Positions 35,015 through 43,262 of a stretch of 64,000 bases of DNA are shown piece by piece; position 1 is the stretch's first letter, and every line of letters starts with the position of its first letter. The notes beneath the pieces are model-generated. The model was not told the origin of the DNA. It was given only the letters and a program-made list of their open reading frames with translations, and searched no databases. The translations under genes were made by a program, and so were the position numbers. This DNA is from Spectribacter hydrogenoxidans (GTDB lineage: Bacteria > Pseudomonadota > Gammaproteobacteria > Nevskiales > Salinisphaeraceae). The stretch lies in the NCBI RefSeq assembly GCF_031846275.1, contig NZ_JAVRIB010000007.1, positions 111,426 to 175,425 on the forward strand, given 5' to 3'.

Positions 35015-35129
35015 ACCAGATCGTGAATCAGGACCAGCGCGGCATGATACTGGATGGCCTGCCAGCCTGCCCACACTGCCCGCCGGGTCTGCCTGTTACG
35101 ATAGCGCCTGCGCTCAATTCCGCCCCGAC

Positions 35130-36707
35130 ATGGTAACCGACCTGACCACCGATTCCGTCCGCCCCGAAGCCCAGGCTGTGGACGTGGGCGATGCCGAATA
35201 CCTGCGGCGTATCGCCGCGGCCCGGGTCTACGACGTGGCCATCGAGACCCCACTGGAACATGCGGTTCAGTTGTCCGACCGGTTGGGCAACAACGTCCTG
35301 CTCAAGCGTGAGGACCTGCAGCCGGTGCATTCCTTCAAGCTGCGCGGGGCCTATAACAAGATTGCCGGTCTCAGCGACGAGCAGCGCGCCCGCGGCGTGA
35401 TCTGCGCCTCGGCCGGCAACCATGCCCAGGGGGTGGCGTTGTCCGGCCGGAAACTGGGCATCCGCGCGGTGATCGTCATGCCGCGGACCACGCCGTCGAT
35501 CAAGGTCAAGGCGGTGGGCGCGCTCGGTGGGGAGATCATCCTCCACGGCGACAGCTTCGATGAAGCGGCGGCGCATGCCAACGAACTGGCCGCCCGGGAC
35601 TTGCTCACCTATGTGCATCCCTACGATGATCCCGAGGTCATCGCCGGCCAGGGCACCATCGGCATGGAGATCTTGCAGCAGCACCCGGATGATCTCCACG
35701 CCATCTTCTGCTGCGTGGGCGGCGGGGGACTGATCGCCGGGGTCAGTGCCTATGTCAAGAGCGTGCGGCCGGATATCCGGGTGATCGGCGTGGAACCGGA
35801 TGACGCCCCGAGCATGACCCGCGCGCTGGAGGCCGGCGAGCGCATTACCCTGGATCATGTGGGGCTGTTCGCCGATGGTGCGGCGGTGCGCTGCGCCGGC
35901 GAAGAGCCCTTCCGTGTGGCCCAGCGCTGTGTCGACGCCATGATTACCGTGACCGCCGACGAAATCTCGGCCGCCGTGCGTGACATCTTCGAGGACACCC
36001 GTTCCCTGGCCGAACCGGCCGGCGGCCTGGCCCTGGCCGGTTTGAAGAAATACGTGGCCGAAACCGGCGTCAGCGGTCAGTCGCTGGTGGCGATTCACAG
36101 CGGCGCCAACGTCAATTTCGACCGCCTGCGTTACATCGCCGAACGGGCGGAGCTGGGCGAGCATCGCGAGGCGCTGCTGGCGGTGACCATTCCCGAGCGC
36201 CCGGGTGCCTTCCGTGCCTTCTGCCAGGCTCTCGGGGTTCGTGGCATCACCGAGTTCAACTACCGCTACTCGGGGCCGGGCGAGGCCCACATTTTTGCCG
36301 GGGTCAAGCTCACCGAAGGCCCGGCCGAGCGCGACCGGATCATCGAACTGCTGGCTGGCGAGGGTTACGCGGTAACCGACCTCAGCGCCAACGAAATGGC
36401 CAAGCTGCACGTGCGCTACATGGTTGGCGGGCGCACCTCCGGGGTGACCGATGAAATGCTGTTCCGGTTCGAGTTTCCGGAACGCCCCGGCGCCTTGCTG
36501 AACTTCCTCGACAACGTCGGCGACCGCTGGAACATCTCCCTGTTCCACTATCGCAACCACGGTCATGCCTACGGCCAGGTGCTGGCCGGCATGCAAGTGC
36601 CGCCGGGCGAGCGGGAAGCGTGTCGCGAGTCGCTGGATGCGCTGGGTTACGAGTACGAAGAAGAGACCACCAACCCAGCCTACGGCTTCTTTCTGGCCAG
36701 CGGCTGA
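35130..36707 (+). CDS. ilvA: Biosynthetic threonine ammonia-lyase
   Basis: IlvA deaminates threonine to 2-oxobutyrate, the first committed step to isoleucine. The product is 525 residues from the ATG at 35130. The PLP lysine is in HSFKLRGAYNKI, the phosphate-binding glycine loop is VGGGGLIAGVSAYV, and two ACT-like regulatory domains follow (ERPGAFRAFCQALGVRGITE and ERPGALLNFLDNVGDRWNIS), so isoleucine feedback is expected. A TG-T-TACGAT extended -10 candidate lies at 35094-35102. With ilvD it adds a second branched-chain gene to the window. Confidence 0.96.
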   Translation: MVTDLTTDSVRPEAQAVDVGDAEYLRRIAAARVYDVAIETPLEHAVQLSDRLGNNVLLKREDLQPVHSFKLRGAYNKIAGLSDEQRARGVICASAGNHAQGVALSGRKLGIRAVIVMPRTTPSIKVKAVGALGGEIILHGDSFDEAAAHANELAARDLLTYVHPYDDPEVIAGQGTIGMEILQQHPDDLHAIFCCVGGGGLIAGVSAYVKSVRPDIRVIGVEPDDAPSMTRALEAGERITLDHVGLFADGAAVRCAGEEPFRVAQRCVDAMITVTADEISAAVRDIFEDTRSLAEPAGGLALAGLKKYVAETGVSGQSLVAIHSGANVNFDRLRYIAERAELGEHREALLAVTIPERPGAFRAFCQALGVRGITEFNYRYSGPGEAHIFAGVKLTEGPAERDRIIELLAGEGYAVTDLSANEMAKLHVRYMVGGRTSGVTDEMLFRFEFPERPGALLNFLDNVGDRWNISLFHYRNHGHAYGQVLAGMQVPPGEREACRESLDALGYEYEEETTNPAYGFFLASG

Positions 36708-36718
36708 TCCGGCGCAGC

Positions 36719-36734
36719 AACCCCCGTCGGGGTT
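36719..36734. terminator. Stem-loop between convergent ilvA and EVE-domain genes
   Basis: AACCCC, a 4-base loop and GGGGTT sit between the two stop codons. No long T-run follows. The convergent position supports a role for both genes. Confidence 0.5.
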
Positions 36735-37196
36735 CTACTCCAGCGACAGGATGTAGCGCCAGTGGGCCTCATCCACCGGCATAACCGACAATCGGTTGCC
36801 GCGACGGATCAGCGCGAATCCCTCCAGCGTTTTCGCGTGTTCCTTGAGTTCCTTGAGGCTAATAGTGCGATTGAGTTCCCGTTCGAATCCCACATCCACG
36901 TGGTACCAGCGCGGATTGTCGGGATCGGATTTCGGATCGTAGTGGCTGTCGTCCGGGTCGAACGCGGTGGGGTCGGGATAGGCCTCACGGGCGATGGTAG
37001 CGATGCCGACGATGCCCGGTTCCGCACAGTTGGAGTGGTAGAAGAAGACCTGGTCGCCCCTCTTCATGTCGTCGCGCATGAAGTTGCGGGCCTGGTAGTT
37101 GCGCACGCCGTCCCAGGGCTCGGTCTGGTCGGGGCGGTTGCGCAGATCCTCGAGGCTGAATTCCTCGGGCTCGGACTTCATCAACCAGTAGCGCAT
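36735..37196 (-). CDS. EVE domain-containing protein
   Basis: This 153-residue protein fills the whole EVE (PUA-like) domain: MRYWLMKSEPEEFSLEDL at the start, WDGVRNYQARNFMRDDMKRG, then QVFFYHSNCAEPGIVGIATI and WYHVDVGFEREL. EVE domains form a pocket for modified bases and are thought to recognise modified DNA or RNA. Stand-alone copies like this one are widespread housekeeping genes. It lies just downstream of fau on the same strand. Confidence 0.93.
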   Translation of the reverse strand: MRYWLMKSEPEEFSLEDLRNRPDQTEPWDGVRNYQARNFMRDDMKRGDQVFFYHSNCAEPGIVGIATIAREAYPDPTAFDPDDSHYDPKSDPDNPRWYHVDVGFERELNRTISLKELKEHAKTLEGFALIRRGNRLSVMPVDEAHWRYILSLE

Positions 37197-37232
37197 GAAC
37201 AGGGGCTCCTAGACAGGTTCGCCGCCCGGATT

Positions 37233-37841
37233 CTACCCGATGCCTGCAGGGGCCGGCTTCGGCCGGATCACGCCCGATTCGGTCACGATGGCATCCAGCG
37301 GAACATCCCAGTCGGCCGCCGTCAGGGCGTCGACCTGCTGCACGTCGAAGGCCAGACCGACCAGCCGCGGCCGGCGCCAGCATCGATCCCGCAGAAAGGC
37401 AAAACTGCGGTCGTAGAAGCCGCCACCCATGCCCAGCCGGTTGCCGGCCGGGTCGAAGCCCACCAGCGGGGTGAGCACCAGATCCATGGCCCGGGCCGGG
37501 TAATCGGTGCCCACCGGTTCCGGAATGCCGAAGCGGTTGGCACGCCAGATCGGCGCCTGCCAGGGGCGGAATACCAGCATCCGGTTGCGGACCACCGGGG
37601 CGAAGTACTGGCGCCGGGGGTCGGCGTCGGCAAGCGGGGCAGGGTCGATTTCGCCGCCCACACCGCGGTAGACGGCGACGGATCGGGCGCGCACAAACGC
37701 CGGCAGGCGGCACAGACGCGCTAGGGCGCGTTCGGTGGCCCGGTGTCGCTGGCATGGTTCGAGCCGCCGTCGGGCGGCCTGCAACGACCGCCGCAGGCGC
37801 TGGCGCGCGTCGGGGTCGTGGCTGTCTGGGTAAGTCGGCAT
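37233..37841 (-). CDS. fau: 5-formyltetrahydrofolate cyclo-ligase
   Basis: Fau (YgfA) converts 5-formyl-THF to 5,10-methenyl-THF using ATP. The 202-residue product shows the conserved GLGMGGGFYDR-type motif (RLGMGGGFYDRSFAFL), DLVLTPLVGFDPAGN and the late GLAFDVQQVD. The start at 37841 lies at the 3' end of the predicted 6S RNA, and the GGGAG immediately before the ATG would fall in the closing stem of that RNA. The ssrS-fau order is conserved in gammaproteobacteria and is tied to biofilm and persistence in E. coli. Confidence 0.92.
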   Translation of the reverse strand: MPTYPDSHDPDARQRLRRSLQAARRRLEPCQRHRATERALARLCRLPAFVRARSVAVYRGVGGEIDPAPLADADPRRQYFAPVVRNRMLVFRPWQAPIWRANRFGIPEPVGTDYPARAMDLVLTPLVGFDPAGNRLGMGGGFYDRSFAFLRDRCWRRPRLVGLAFDVQQVDALTAADWDVPLDAIVTESGVIRPKPAPAGIG

Positions 37842-38018
37842 CTCCCGCCTGTGCCGTCGGTGGCCTGTGACCTTGAGACAAACGCTCAAGTGGGGCCAAC
37901 CACGTCGCCTTAGGCTTTCCGCTACGAGGCGGACATGCTCACCAACGATGCTTCATGACCCCGGGTTTCGTAATTAGGCTCAAGGGGTACCCGGCAACCG
38001 TCGAACACGGCAGGAGAG
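37842..38018 (-). ncRNA. ssrS: 6S RNA
   Basis: 6S RNA mimics an open promoter and holds sigma-70 RNA polymerase in stationary phase. On the minus strand this gap between zapA and fau contains segments shared with E. coli 6S: CCCCTTGAGCC, then GGTTGGTGAGCATG and GGAAAGCCTAAGGCGACG, in the right order and spacing. The ends pair: CTCCTGCCGTG near 38006-38016 with CACAGGCGGGAG near 37843-37854, with one bulge. The total length of about 177 bases fits. The ends are estimates from this closing stem. Confidence 0.92.
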
Positions 38019-38040
38019 CCGAAGCTAATGCTACGCGGGG

Positions 38041-38358
38041 CTAACCCTTTTCATCAAGCGCGGATTCGATGCGTAGCTGCAACTGGGACAGCCGGTCGCT
38101 GGCCTCGTCATCGACCGGAGCGCGCTTGCGGCGCTGTTCCATGTCGAGCAGATCCCGCGCCATGTTGAGCGCGGTCATCACCGCGATGCGTTCCATGCCC
38201 AGGGTCTTGCCCTTCTTCTGGACGGTGGTCATCCGGCGCGACAGATATTCGGCCGATGCCAGTAGCGCCTCGCGCTCTCCTTCGGGGCAGGCCACCTGGT
38301 AATCCCGACCGAGGATGCGCACGGTCAGCTGGGTCTGGTCTCGCGAGGCGGAGGTCAT
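38041..38358 (-). CDS. zapA: Cell division protein ZapA
   Basis: ZapA binds and bundles FtsZ filaments at mid-cell. The 105-residue product has the N-terminal globular head (LTVRILGRDYQVACPEGERE), the ALNMARDLLDMEQ segment and a C-terminal coiled-coil helix (SDRLSQLQLRIESALDEKG). It overlaps the zapB-like gene by 4 bases and precedes 6S RNA and fau, as in many gammaproteobacteria. Confidence 0.95.
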   Translation of the reverse strand: MTSASRDQTQLTVRILGRDYQVACPEGEREALLASAEYLSRRMTTVQKKGKTLGMERIAVMTALNMARDLLDMEQRRKRAPVDDEASDRLSQLQLRIESALDEKG

Positions 38359-38549
38359 GAGTCGGACACCTCGGCCTCGGCCTCCAGCGCCTTCAGCCGC
38401 TCCGTCAGGGCCCGCAGGCGCTGACTGGTCTGCTCGCGCAAAGCCTGGTGGCGATTCTCGAGCTCACGATGGCGGGCCTGGAGTTTCTCGTAGGCCGCCA
38501 GCAGCTCGGTGAGCCGATCCTCGAATTGATAGATGTCGAATGCCACCAT
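38355..38549 (-). CDS. Small coiled-coil protein (TIGR02449/ZapB-like)
   Basis: The 64-residue product is nearly one continuous coiled coil (FEDRLTELLAAYEKLQARHR, ENRHQALREQTSQRLRALTE). This matches the small family that sits directly before zapA in gammaproteobacteria and is considered ZapB-like, meaning a possible partner of ZapA in Z-ring organisation. The 4-base overlap with zapA supports joint function. Confidence 0.87.
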   Translation of the reverse strand: MVAFDIYQFEDRLTELLAAYEKLQARHRELENRHQALREQTSQRLRALTERLKALEAEAEVSDS

Positions 38550-38609
38550 GACCGCAGGACTGTAACGAATGCGCCGAGTATAGACCGGAGGCGCCCCAAC
38601 GGGGCAAAT

Positions 38610-38635
38610 GCCTACCCGGCCGGGACCGGGTAGGC
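38610..38635 (-). terminator. Terminator downstream of the DegQ-type protease gene
   Basis: A perfect 10-bp stem (GCCTACCCGG / CCGGGTAGGC) with a 6-base loop lies just past the stop codon of the protease gene. On the minus strand only ATTTG follows, so the T-tract is weak. Confidence 0.6.
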
Positions 38636-38650
38636 GGTTCAGGGGGTGGG

Positions 38651-40027
38651 CTAGCGGACCAGCAGGAACAGCGCCCCGTCGCCTCGGCGCACATGAAGCA
38701 GCAGCTGTTGCGCGTCGCTGTTGACCAGCTCGCGGAAGGCTTCGAGCGAGTCCACCGGCCGGCGGTTGACCGAAGTTATGATGTCGCCCGGGCGCAGGCC
38801 CGAGGAGGCGGCGGGGCTGCCGCGCGCGATATCGAGGACAGCCACGCCTTCCACTTCTCCGGCCAGATCGTGATCCTCCGGAATCGCGCCGATCTTGGCG
38901 CCTTCCAGGGCGGGGAAACCGGTATCGCCATTCCCAGCGCTGGCCTGAGTCTCGTCGGCCTTGGTCAGAGTGGCGGTGACGTTTCTGGTCTCGCCGTCGC
39001 GCAGCAGCTTGATGCGCACCTTCTCCCCGGGGGACCGCAGACCAATGGCATTGGCCAGCTCGGAGAAATCCTTGATGTCGTTGCCGTTGATGCCGGTGAT
39101 CACGTCGCGCTCCTGGATCCCTGCCTTGTCGGCGGGCGACCCTTCGACCACCTGGGCGATCAGCACGCCGCGCGTGACATCAAGGTCCATCGCTTCGGCA
39201 AGCTCGTTGGTGAGGTTCTGGCCGACCACGCCAAGTTGACCGCGCCGGACCTCGCCGAACTCCATGATCTGCTCGACGACGGTGGTGGCAATATTGGTGG
39301 GGATGGCGAAGCCGATGCCGATGTTGCCGCCGGAACGCGACAGGATCGCGGTGTTGATGCCGACCAGCTCGCCCTCGAGGTTGACCAGGGCGCCGCCCGA
39401 GTTGCCGGGGTTGATCGATGCGTCGGTCTGGATAAAGTCCTCGTAGCGGTTGCCCAGACCGTGGCGGCCGAGCGCGCTGACGATGCCCGAGGTTACGGTC
39501 TGCCGCAGGCCGAAGGGGTTGCCGATGGCGACCACGAAATCGCCTACCCGCAGATTGTCGGAGTCGGCGACCGTAATCTCGGTGAGATCGTCGGCGTCCA
39601 CGCGGAGCACGGCGATGTCGGAATCCGGATCGGTGCCGACCACTTCGGCGGTCAGTTCGCGGTCATCCTGTAGCCGGACGGTCACCTCGTCGGCATTCTG
39701 GATCACATGATTGTTGGTTAGCACGATGCCCTTGTCGGCGTCGACGATCACACCCGAACCCACGCCGCGGGGCTGCTGCGGTTGCGGGTCGTCCGGAATG
39801 CCGAAGAAACGCCGGAAGAAGGGGTCGTTGAACATCGGGTGATCCGGCGTCTGGCGTGCCTTGCCGGTGACCTGAATGCCAACCACGGCGGGCATCACCT
39901 CTTCCAGCATGGGTGCCAGGGTGGGCGGATCCCCGCTCAGGCCGGCGGGCAGCTCGGCGTGGGCGGCCGGTACGAAGGCAAGGCCGGTGGCGGCAAACCC
40001 CGCCAGCAAAAGCGAACGGATCGTCAT
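38651..40027 (-). CDS. degQ: Do/DegQ-like periplasmic serine endoprotease
   Basis: This 458-residue HtrA-family protease has a signal peptide (LLLAGFAATGLAFVPAAHA). The trypsin-like domain has the catalytic triad His in VLTNNHVIQ, Asp in DPDSDIAVLRVD and Ser in NPGNSGGALVN. Two C-terminal PDZ domains follow (RGVLIAQVVEGSPADKAGIQ and ARGSPAASSGLRPGDIITSV). It degrades or refolds damaged envelope proteins. The length and two PDZ domains fit DegP/DegQ; which of the two names applies cannot be settled from sequence alone. A terminator follows. Confidence 0.94.
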   Translation of the reverse strand: MTIRSLLLAGFAATGLAFVPAAHAELPAGLSGDPPTLAPMLEEVMPAVVGIQVTGKARQTPDHPMFNDPFFRRFFGIPDDPQPQQPRGVGSGVIVDADKGIVLTNNHVIQNADEVTVRLQDDRELTAEVVGTDPDSDIAVLRVDADDLTEITVADSDNLRVGDFVVAIGNPFGLRQTVTSGIVSALGRHGLGNRYEDFIQTDASINPGNSGGALVNLEGELVGINTAILSRSGGNIGIGFAIPTNIATTVVEQIMEFGEVRRGQLGVVGQNLTNELAEAMDLDVTRGVLIAQVVEGSPADKAGIQERDVITGINGNDIKDFSELANAIGLRSPGEKVRIKLLRDGETRNVTATLTKADETQASAGNGDTGFPALEGAKIGAIPEDHDLAGEVEGVAVLDIARGSPAASSGLRPGDIITSVNRRPVDSLEAFRELVNSDAQQLLLHVRRGDGALFLLVR

Positions 40028-40111
40028 GGATGAATCCTTGAAGCTTGTGGAATGAAACCCGTAGCGCGGGCGTCAGTTACCCGATCTGACCATGAACGCC
40101 GTAGGTTAGTT

Positions 40112-40738
40112 TCAGCGCAGGCGTGGGTTGAGCGTGTAGGTGCCGGTCACCGAGGCCGTGGCCAGCACGTGGCCGTCCAGCGCCGCCAGCACGTCCGGGC
40201 CGGTGAAATCGCCATCGACCGGACACCGCGGCAGGTCGGTGGCGATCAGCCGGAACTCGTAGCGGTGCGGGATGCTGTCGTTCCAGGGCGGGGCGGGGCC
40301 GTCGTAGCCGTAGTAATGCCCGCCCAGGTCGGGATCGCCCGCGAACCAGTCGGTGTAGGTATTGAGGCCCTGGCGGGCGCCAGCCGGGCCGGCGGGCTGG
40401 CGCTTGCCGCCCGGCGTGACCTCACTGGCGCAGGCCCCGGCGGCAATGCCGTCGCTGTCGGCGGGCAGGTCGACCATCACCCAGTGGAAGAAGTCCACCC
40501 GTGGCAGATCGGCTGGGACTTCGCGGTCTTCCTGGTTGACGTCGTCCGGCTTGCTGGGCGCGTCCGGGTCGATACACAGCAGTACCAGCGACTGCGTGCC
40601 GTCCGGCGCCCCGGACCAGGCCAGATCCGGGTTGTGATTGTCGGAAAAGCGGAAATGGTTGTCCGCGTCCGGCTGCGCAAAGGCGTAGTGATCGGGGATC
40701 GGCTGGCCGTCGGCGAACGCGGTGGTGGTCAGTTGCAT
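40112..40738 (-). CDS. YbhB/YbcL family PEBP-like protein
   Basis: The 208-residue product belongs to the phosphatidylethanolamine-binding/Raf-kinase-inhibitor-like family. The ligand-site motifs are NPDLAWSGAPDGTQSLVLLC, DPDAPSKPDD, VDFFHWVMVDLPAD and GHYYGYDGPAPPWNDS. It has no signal peptide and is slightly larger than E. coli YbhB because of an insertion around residues 130-150. Its bacterial role is unknown. The start at 40738 is preferred to an upstream in-frame extension that is not conserved. Confidence 0.9.
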   Translation of the reverse strand: MQLTTTAFADGQPIPDHYAFAQPDADNHFRFSDNHNPDLAWSGAPDGTQSLVLLCIDPDAPSKPDDVNQEDREVPADLPRVDFFHWVMVDLPADSDGIAAGACASEVTPGGKRQPAGPAGARQGLNTYTDWFAGDPDLGGHYYGYDGPAPPWNDSIPHRYEFRLIATDLPRCPVDGDFTGPDVLAALDGHVLATASVTGTYTLNPRLR

Positions 40739-40806
40739 CACGCTTTCCTTGTGGGCGAAACCTGATCGGACACTGGGGTCGGATGACCCGGCACGCAAGC
40801 CACTGG

Positions 40807-41829
40807 TCAGAACCGCGACAGCACGCGCTGCAGGGTGGATTCCACCCCGCTGGACAGCCGCTCGCGCAGGCTCTGGCGGGTCTTCCAGCGCACCTCGTAG
40901 ATGGCCCGTTCGTCCTTTGCGGCGGTCAGTAACAGGTCATCGCTGGTGCCCACCGCATCGATCAGGCCGAGGTCCAGTGCCTGGGTGCCATGCCAGTGTT
41001 CGCCGGTGGCCACGCGGTCGACGTTCAGGTCGGCCCGGTTGTCGGACACGAACTGCTTGAACAGGCCATGGGTGGATTCGAGCTCCTCGCGGAACTTCGC
41101 CCGGCCGGCATCGCTGTTTTCGCCGAACATGGTGAGCGTGCGTTTGTGCTCGCCGGCGGTGTGCATTTCGATGTCGACGTTCTTTTCCTTGAGCAGCCGG
41201 TTGAAGTTGGGCATCTGGCCGACCACACCGATCGAGCCGATGATGGCGAAGGGCGCGGCGACGATGCGGTCGGCCACGCAGGCCATCAGATAGCCGCCGC
41301 TGGCGGCCAGCTTGTCGACCGCGGCGGTAAAACGGATGCCCCGGTCGCGCAACCGGCGCAACTGGGAGGCGGCTAGGCCGTAGCTGTGCACCAGGCCGCC
41401 GGCCGATTCCAGCCGGAGGAGCACTTCATCCTCGGCTTCGGCGACCTGCAGCACGGCGGTGATTTCCTCACGCAGGTTGGTCACCGCCGAGGCGCGGATG
41501 TCGCCATCGAAGTCGATCACGAACAGTCGGCCCTTGTTGTCCGGCTTGCCCAGCTTGGCCGCCTTCGCCTTCTGCTTGGTCTCGGCCTTGCGGCGCTTAT
41601 CGCGGGCCTTGCGGGCCGGCTTGTCCAGTAGTTCGTCCTGCAGCGTGCTGACCATGCGGTCAAACCGCTGGTTGACGTTGTGGATTTCCAGGCCATCGCC
41701 GCTGATCTGACGTGACTGCTGCACGGTGGCGGCGATCCAGGCCACCAGCAGGCCGATTGCCGCGACTACGGTCACGGCCTTGACCAGGAACAGGCCGTAT
41801 TCGGCGGCCAGTGAAATGAGGGTTTCCAT
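40807..41829 (-). CDS. sohB: Inner-membrane peptidase SohB (S49 family)
   Basis: The 340-residue product starts with a membrane anchor (EYGLFLVKAVTVVAAIGLLV). A linker of about 60 residues rich in Lys and Arg follows (RKARDKRRKAETKQKAKAAK), then the S49 peptidase domain with the nucleophile in KLAASGGYLMACVADRIVAA and the general-base lysine region after GSIGVVGQMPNFNRLL. SohB is a signal-peptide-peptidase-like protease facing the periplasm. The in-frame extension to 41895 lies in intergenic sequence. Confidence 0.94.
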   Translation of the reverse strand: METLISLAAEYGLFLVKAVTVVAAIGLLVAWIAATVQQSRQISGDGLEIHNVNQRFDRMVSTLQDELLDKPARKARDKRRKAETKQKAKAAKLGKPDNKGRLFVIDFDGDIRASAVTNLREEITAVLQVAEAEDEVLLRLESAGGLVHSYGLAASQLRRLRDRGIRFTAAVDKLAASGGYLMACVADRIVAAPFAIIGSIGVVGQMPNFNRLLKEKNVDIEMHTAGEHKRTLTMFGENSDAGRAKFREELESTHGLFKQFVSDNRADLNVDRVATGEHWHGTQALDLGLIDAVGTSDDLLLTAAKDERAIYEVRWKTRQSLRERLSSGVESTLQRVLSRF

Positions 41830-41869
41830 AGTGCTCCGGGCAGGGGAAAACGCAAAAGTGTAACGGCTT

Positions 41870-41895
41870 GTGCCCGGTGCCGTGCGGCCGGGCAC
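41870..41895 (-). terminator. Terminator candidate after the AGCS symporter gene
   Basis: A perfect 8-bp stem (GTGCCCGG / CCGGGCAC) with a 10-base loop follows the symporter stop on the minus strand. A CTTTT lies about ten bases further on, so it is a plausible but not strong terminator. Confidence 0.45.
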
Positions 41896-41911
41896 GCGAG
41901 TTCGAGTGTGG

Positions 41912-43258
41912 TCAGCGATTGTTGGCGAAGTATTGCCGGCTTACCCGGAACACCACCGGGCCCAGCAAGATCAGCGCGATCAGGTTGGGCACGGCCATCA
42001 GGGCGTTCATCACGTCGGCCACCAGCCACACCATGCCGAGATTGGCCACCGCGCCCACGAATACCGCCACCACCCACAGCAGCCGGTAGGGCACTACCAC
42101 GCGCGGGCCGAACAGGAATTCCGCGCAGCGTTCGCCATAGTAGGACCAGGCCAGCAGGGTGGAGAACGCGAAGATCACCAGCCCGAAACTCACCAGCCAG
42201 CCGCCCGGACCGGGCAGACCCTGGGTGAAGGCGGTGGCGGAAAGCTGCGCGCCGGTTTCGCCGCTTTGCCAGGCCCCGGTGACCACGATCACCAGCGCGG
42301 TCATGGTGCAGACGATGATGGTGTCGATAAAGGTGCCCAGCATCGCCACCACGCCCTGGCGCACCGGATCACGGGTGCGGGCGGCGGCATGGGCAATGGG
42401 CGCGCTGCCCAGACCGGCTTCGTTGGAGAAGATGCCCCGCGCCACCCCGAACTGGATCGCCATCAGCACCCCGGCACCGGCGAAACCGCCGGCGGCCGCG
42501 GTGCCCGTGAACGCGTCCGTCACGATGGTGCCCAGCGCGCCCGGTATGGCCGGCGCATTCACCAGCAGGATGACCGCGGCGCCGGCCACGTAGACGATGG
42601 CCATGAACGGCACCAACTTCTCCGCCACCCGGGCCAGACGCTGGACGCCGCCGATGATTACTGTGAATACCGCCATCGCCATGACCAGGCCGGTCAGCCA
42701 GCTGGGCACCGACAACGATTCGCGGAAGACCTGCGCCACCGAATTCGACTGCACGGTGTTGCCGATGCCGAAGGCGGCGATCATGGCAAAGAAGGCGAAG
42801 GCACCGCCGAGCCAGGCCCAGCGCTGCCCGAGGCCGTTGCGGATGTAGTACATCGGCCCGCCCACATGGGCGCCGTCGGCGTTGATCTCGCGGTATTTCA
42901 CGGCGAGCACGGCCTCGGCGTACTTGGTGGCCATGCCCACCAGCGCGGTCACCCACATCCAGAACACCGCGCCCGGGCCGCCCAGGAAGATCGCCGTGGC
43001 CACCCCGGCAATGTTGCCGGTACCCACGGTCGCCGACAGCGCCGTGGCCAGGGCCTGGAACGGCGTGATGTCGCCGGCATCCTCGGCAACCGTGCGACGT
43101 CCGGACAGTGCCAGCCGCACCCCGAAACCGAGCTTGCGCCAGGGCAGCAGGCGCAAACCCAGGGTCAGATAGACACCGGTGCCCAGCAGCAGGGCCAGCA
43201 TCACCGGTCCCCACAGCCAGCCACTCAGGGTTTCCAGAACGCTCGTGATCGTGGCCAT
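41912..43258 (-). CDS. Alanine/glycine:cation symporter (AGCS family), copy 1
   Basis: This 448-residue protein has about 11 membrane helices. The family signature is clear: TPFQALATALSATVGTGNIA near the N-terminus, then FWMWVTALVGMATKYAEAVL, and IFSNEAGLGSAPIAHAAART. It imports alanine or glycine with Na+ or H+. It starts 4 bases behind the SNF-family transporter gene and is cotranscribed with it. Confidence 0.93.
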   Translation of the reverse strand: MATITSVLETLSGWLWGPVMLALLLGTGVYLTLGLRLLPWRKLGFGVRLALSGRRTVAEDAGDITPFQALATALSATVGTGNIAGVATAIFLGGPGAVFWMWVTALVGMATKYAEAVLAVKYREINADGAHVGGPMYYIRNGLGQRWAWLGGAFAFFAMIAAFGIGNTVQSNSVAQVFRESLSVPSWLTGLVMAMAVFTVIIGGVQRLARVAEKLVPFMAIVYVAGAAVILLVNAPAIPGALGTIVTDAFTGTAAAGGFAGAGVLMAIQFGVARGIFSNEAGLGSAPIAHAAARTRDPVRQGVVAMLGTFIDTIIVCTMTALVIVVTGAWQSGETGAQLSATAFTQGLPGPGGWLVSFGLVIFAFSTLLAWSYYGERCAEFLFGPRVVVPYRLLWVVAVFVGAVANLGMVWLVADVMNALMAVPNLIALILLGPVVFRVSRQYFANNR

Positions 43259-43262
43259 GGTG

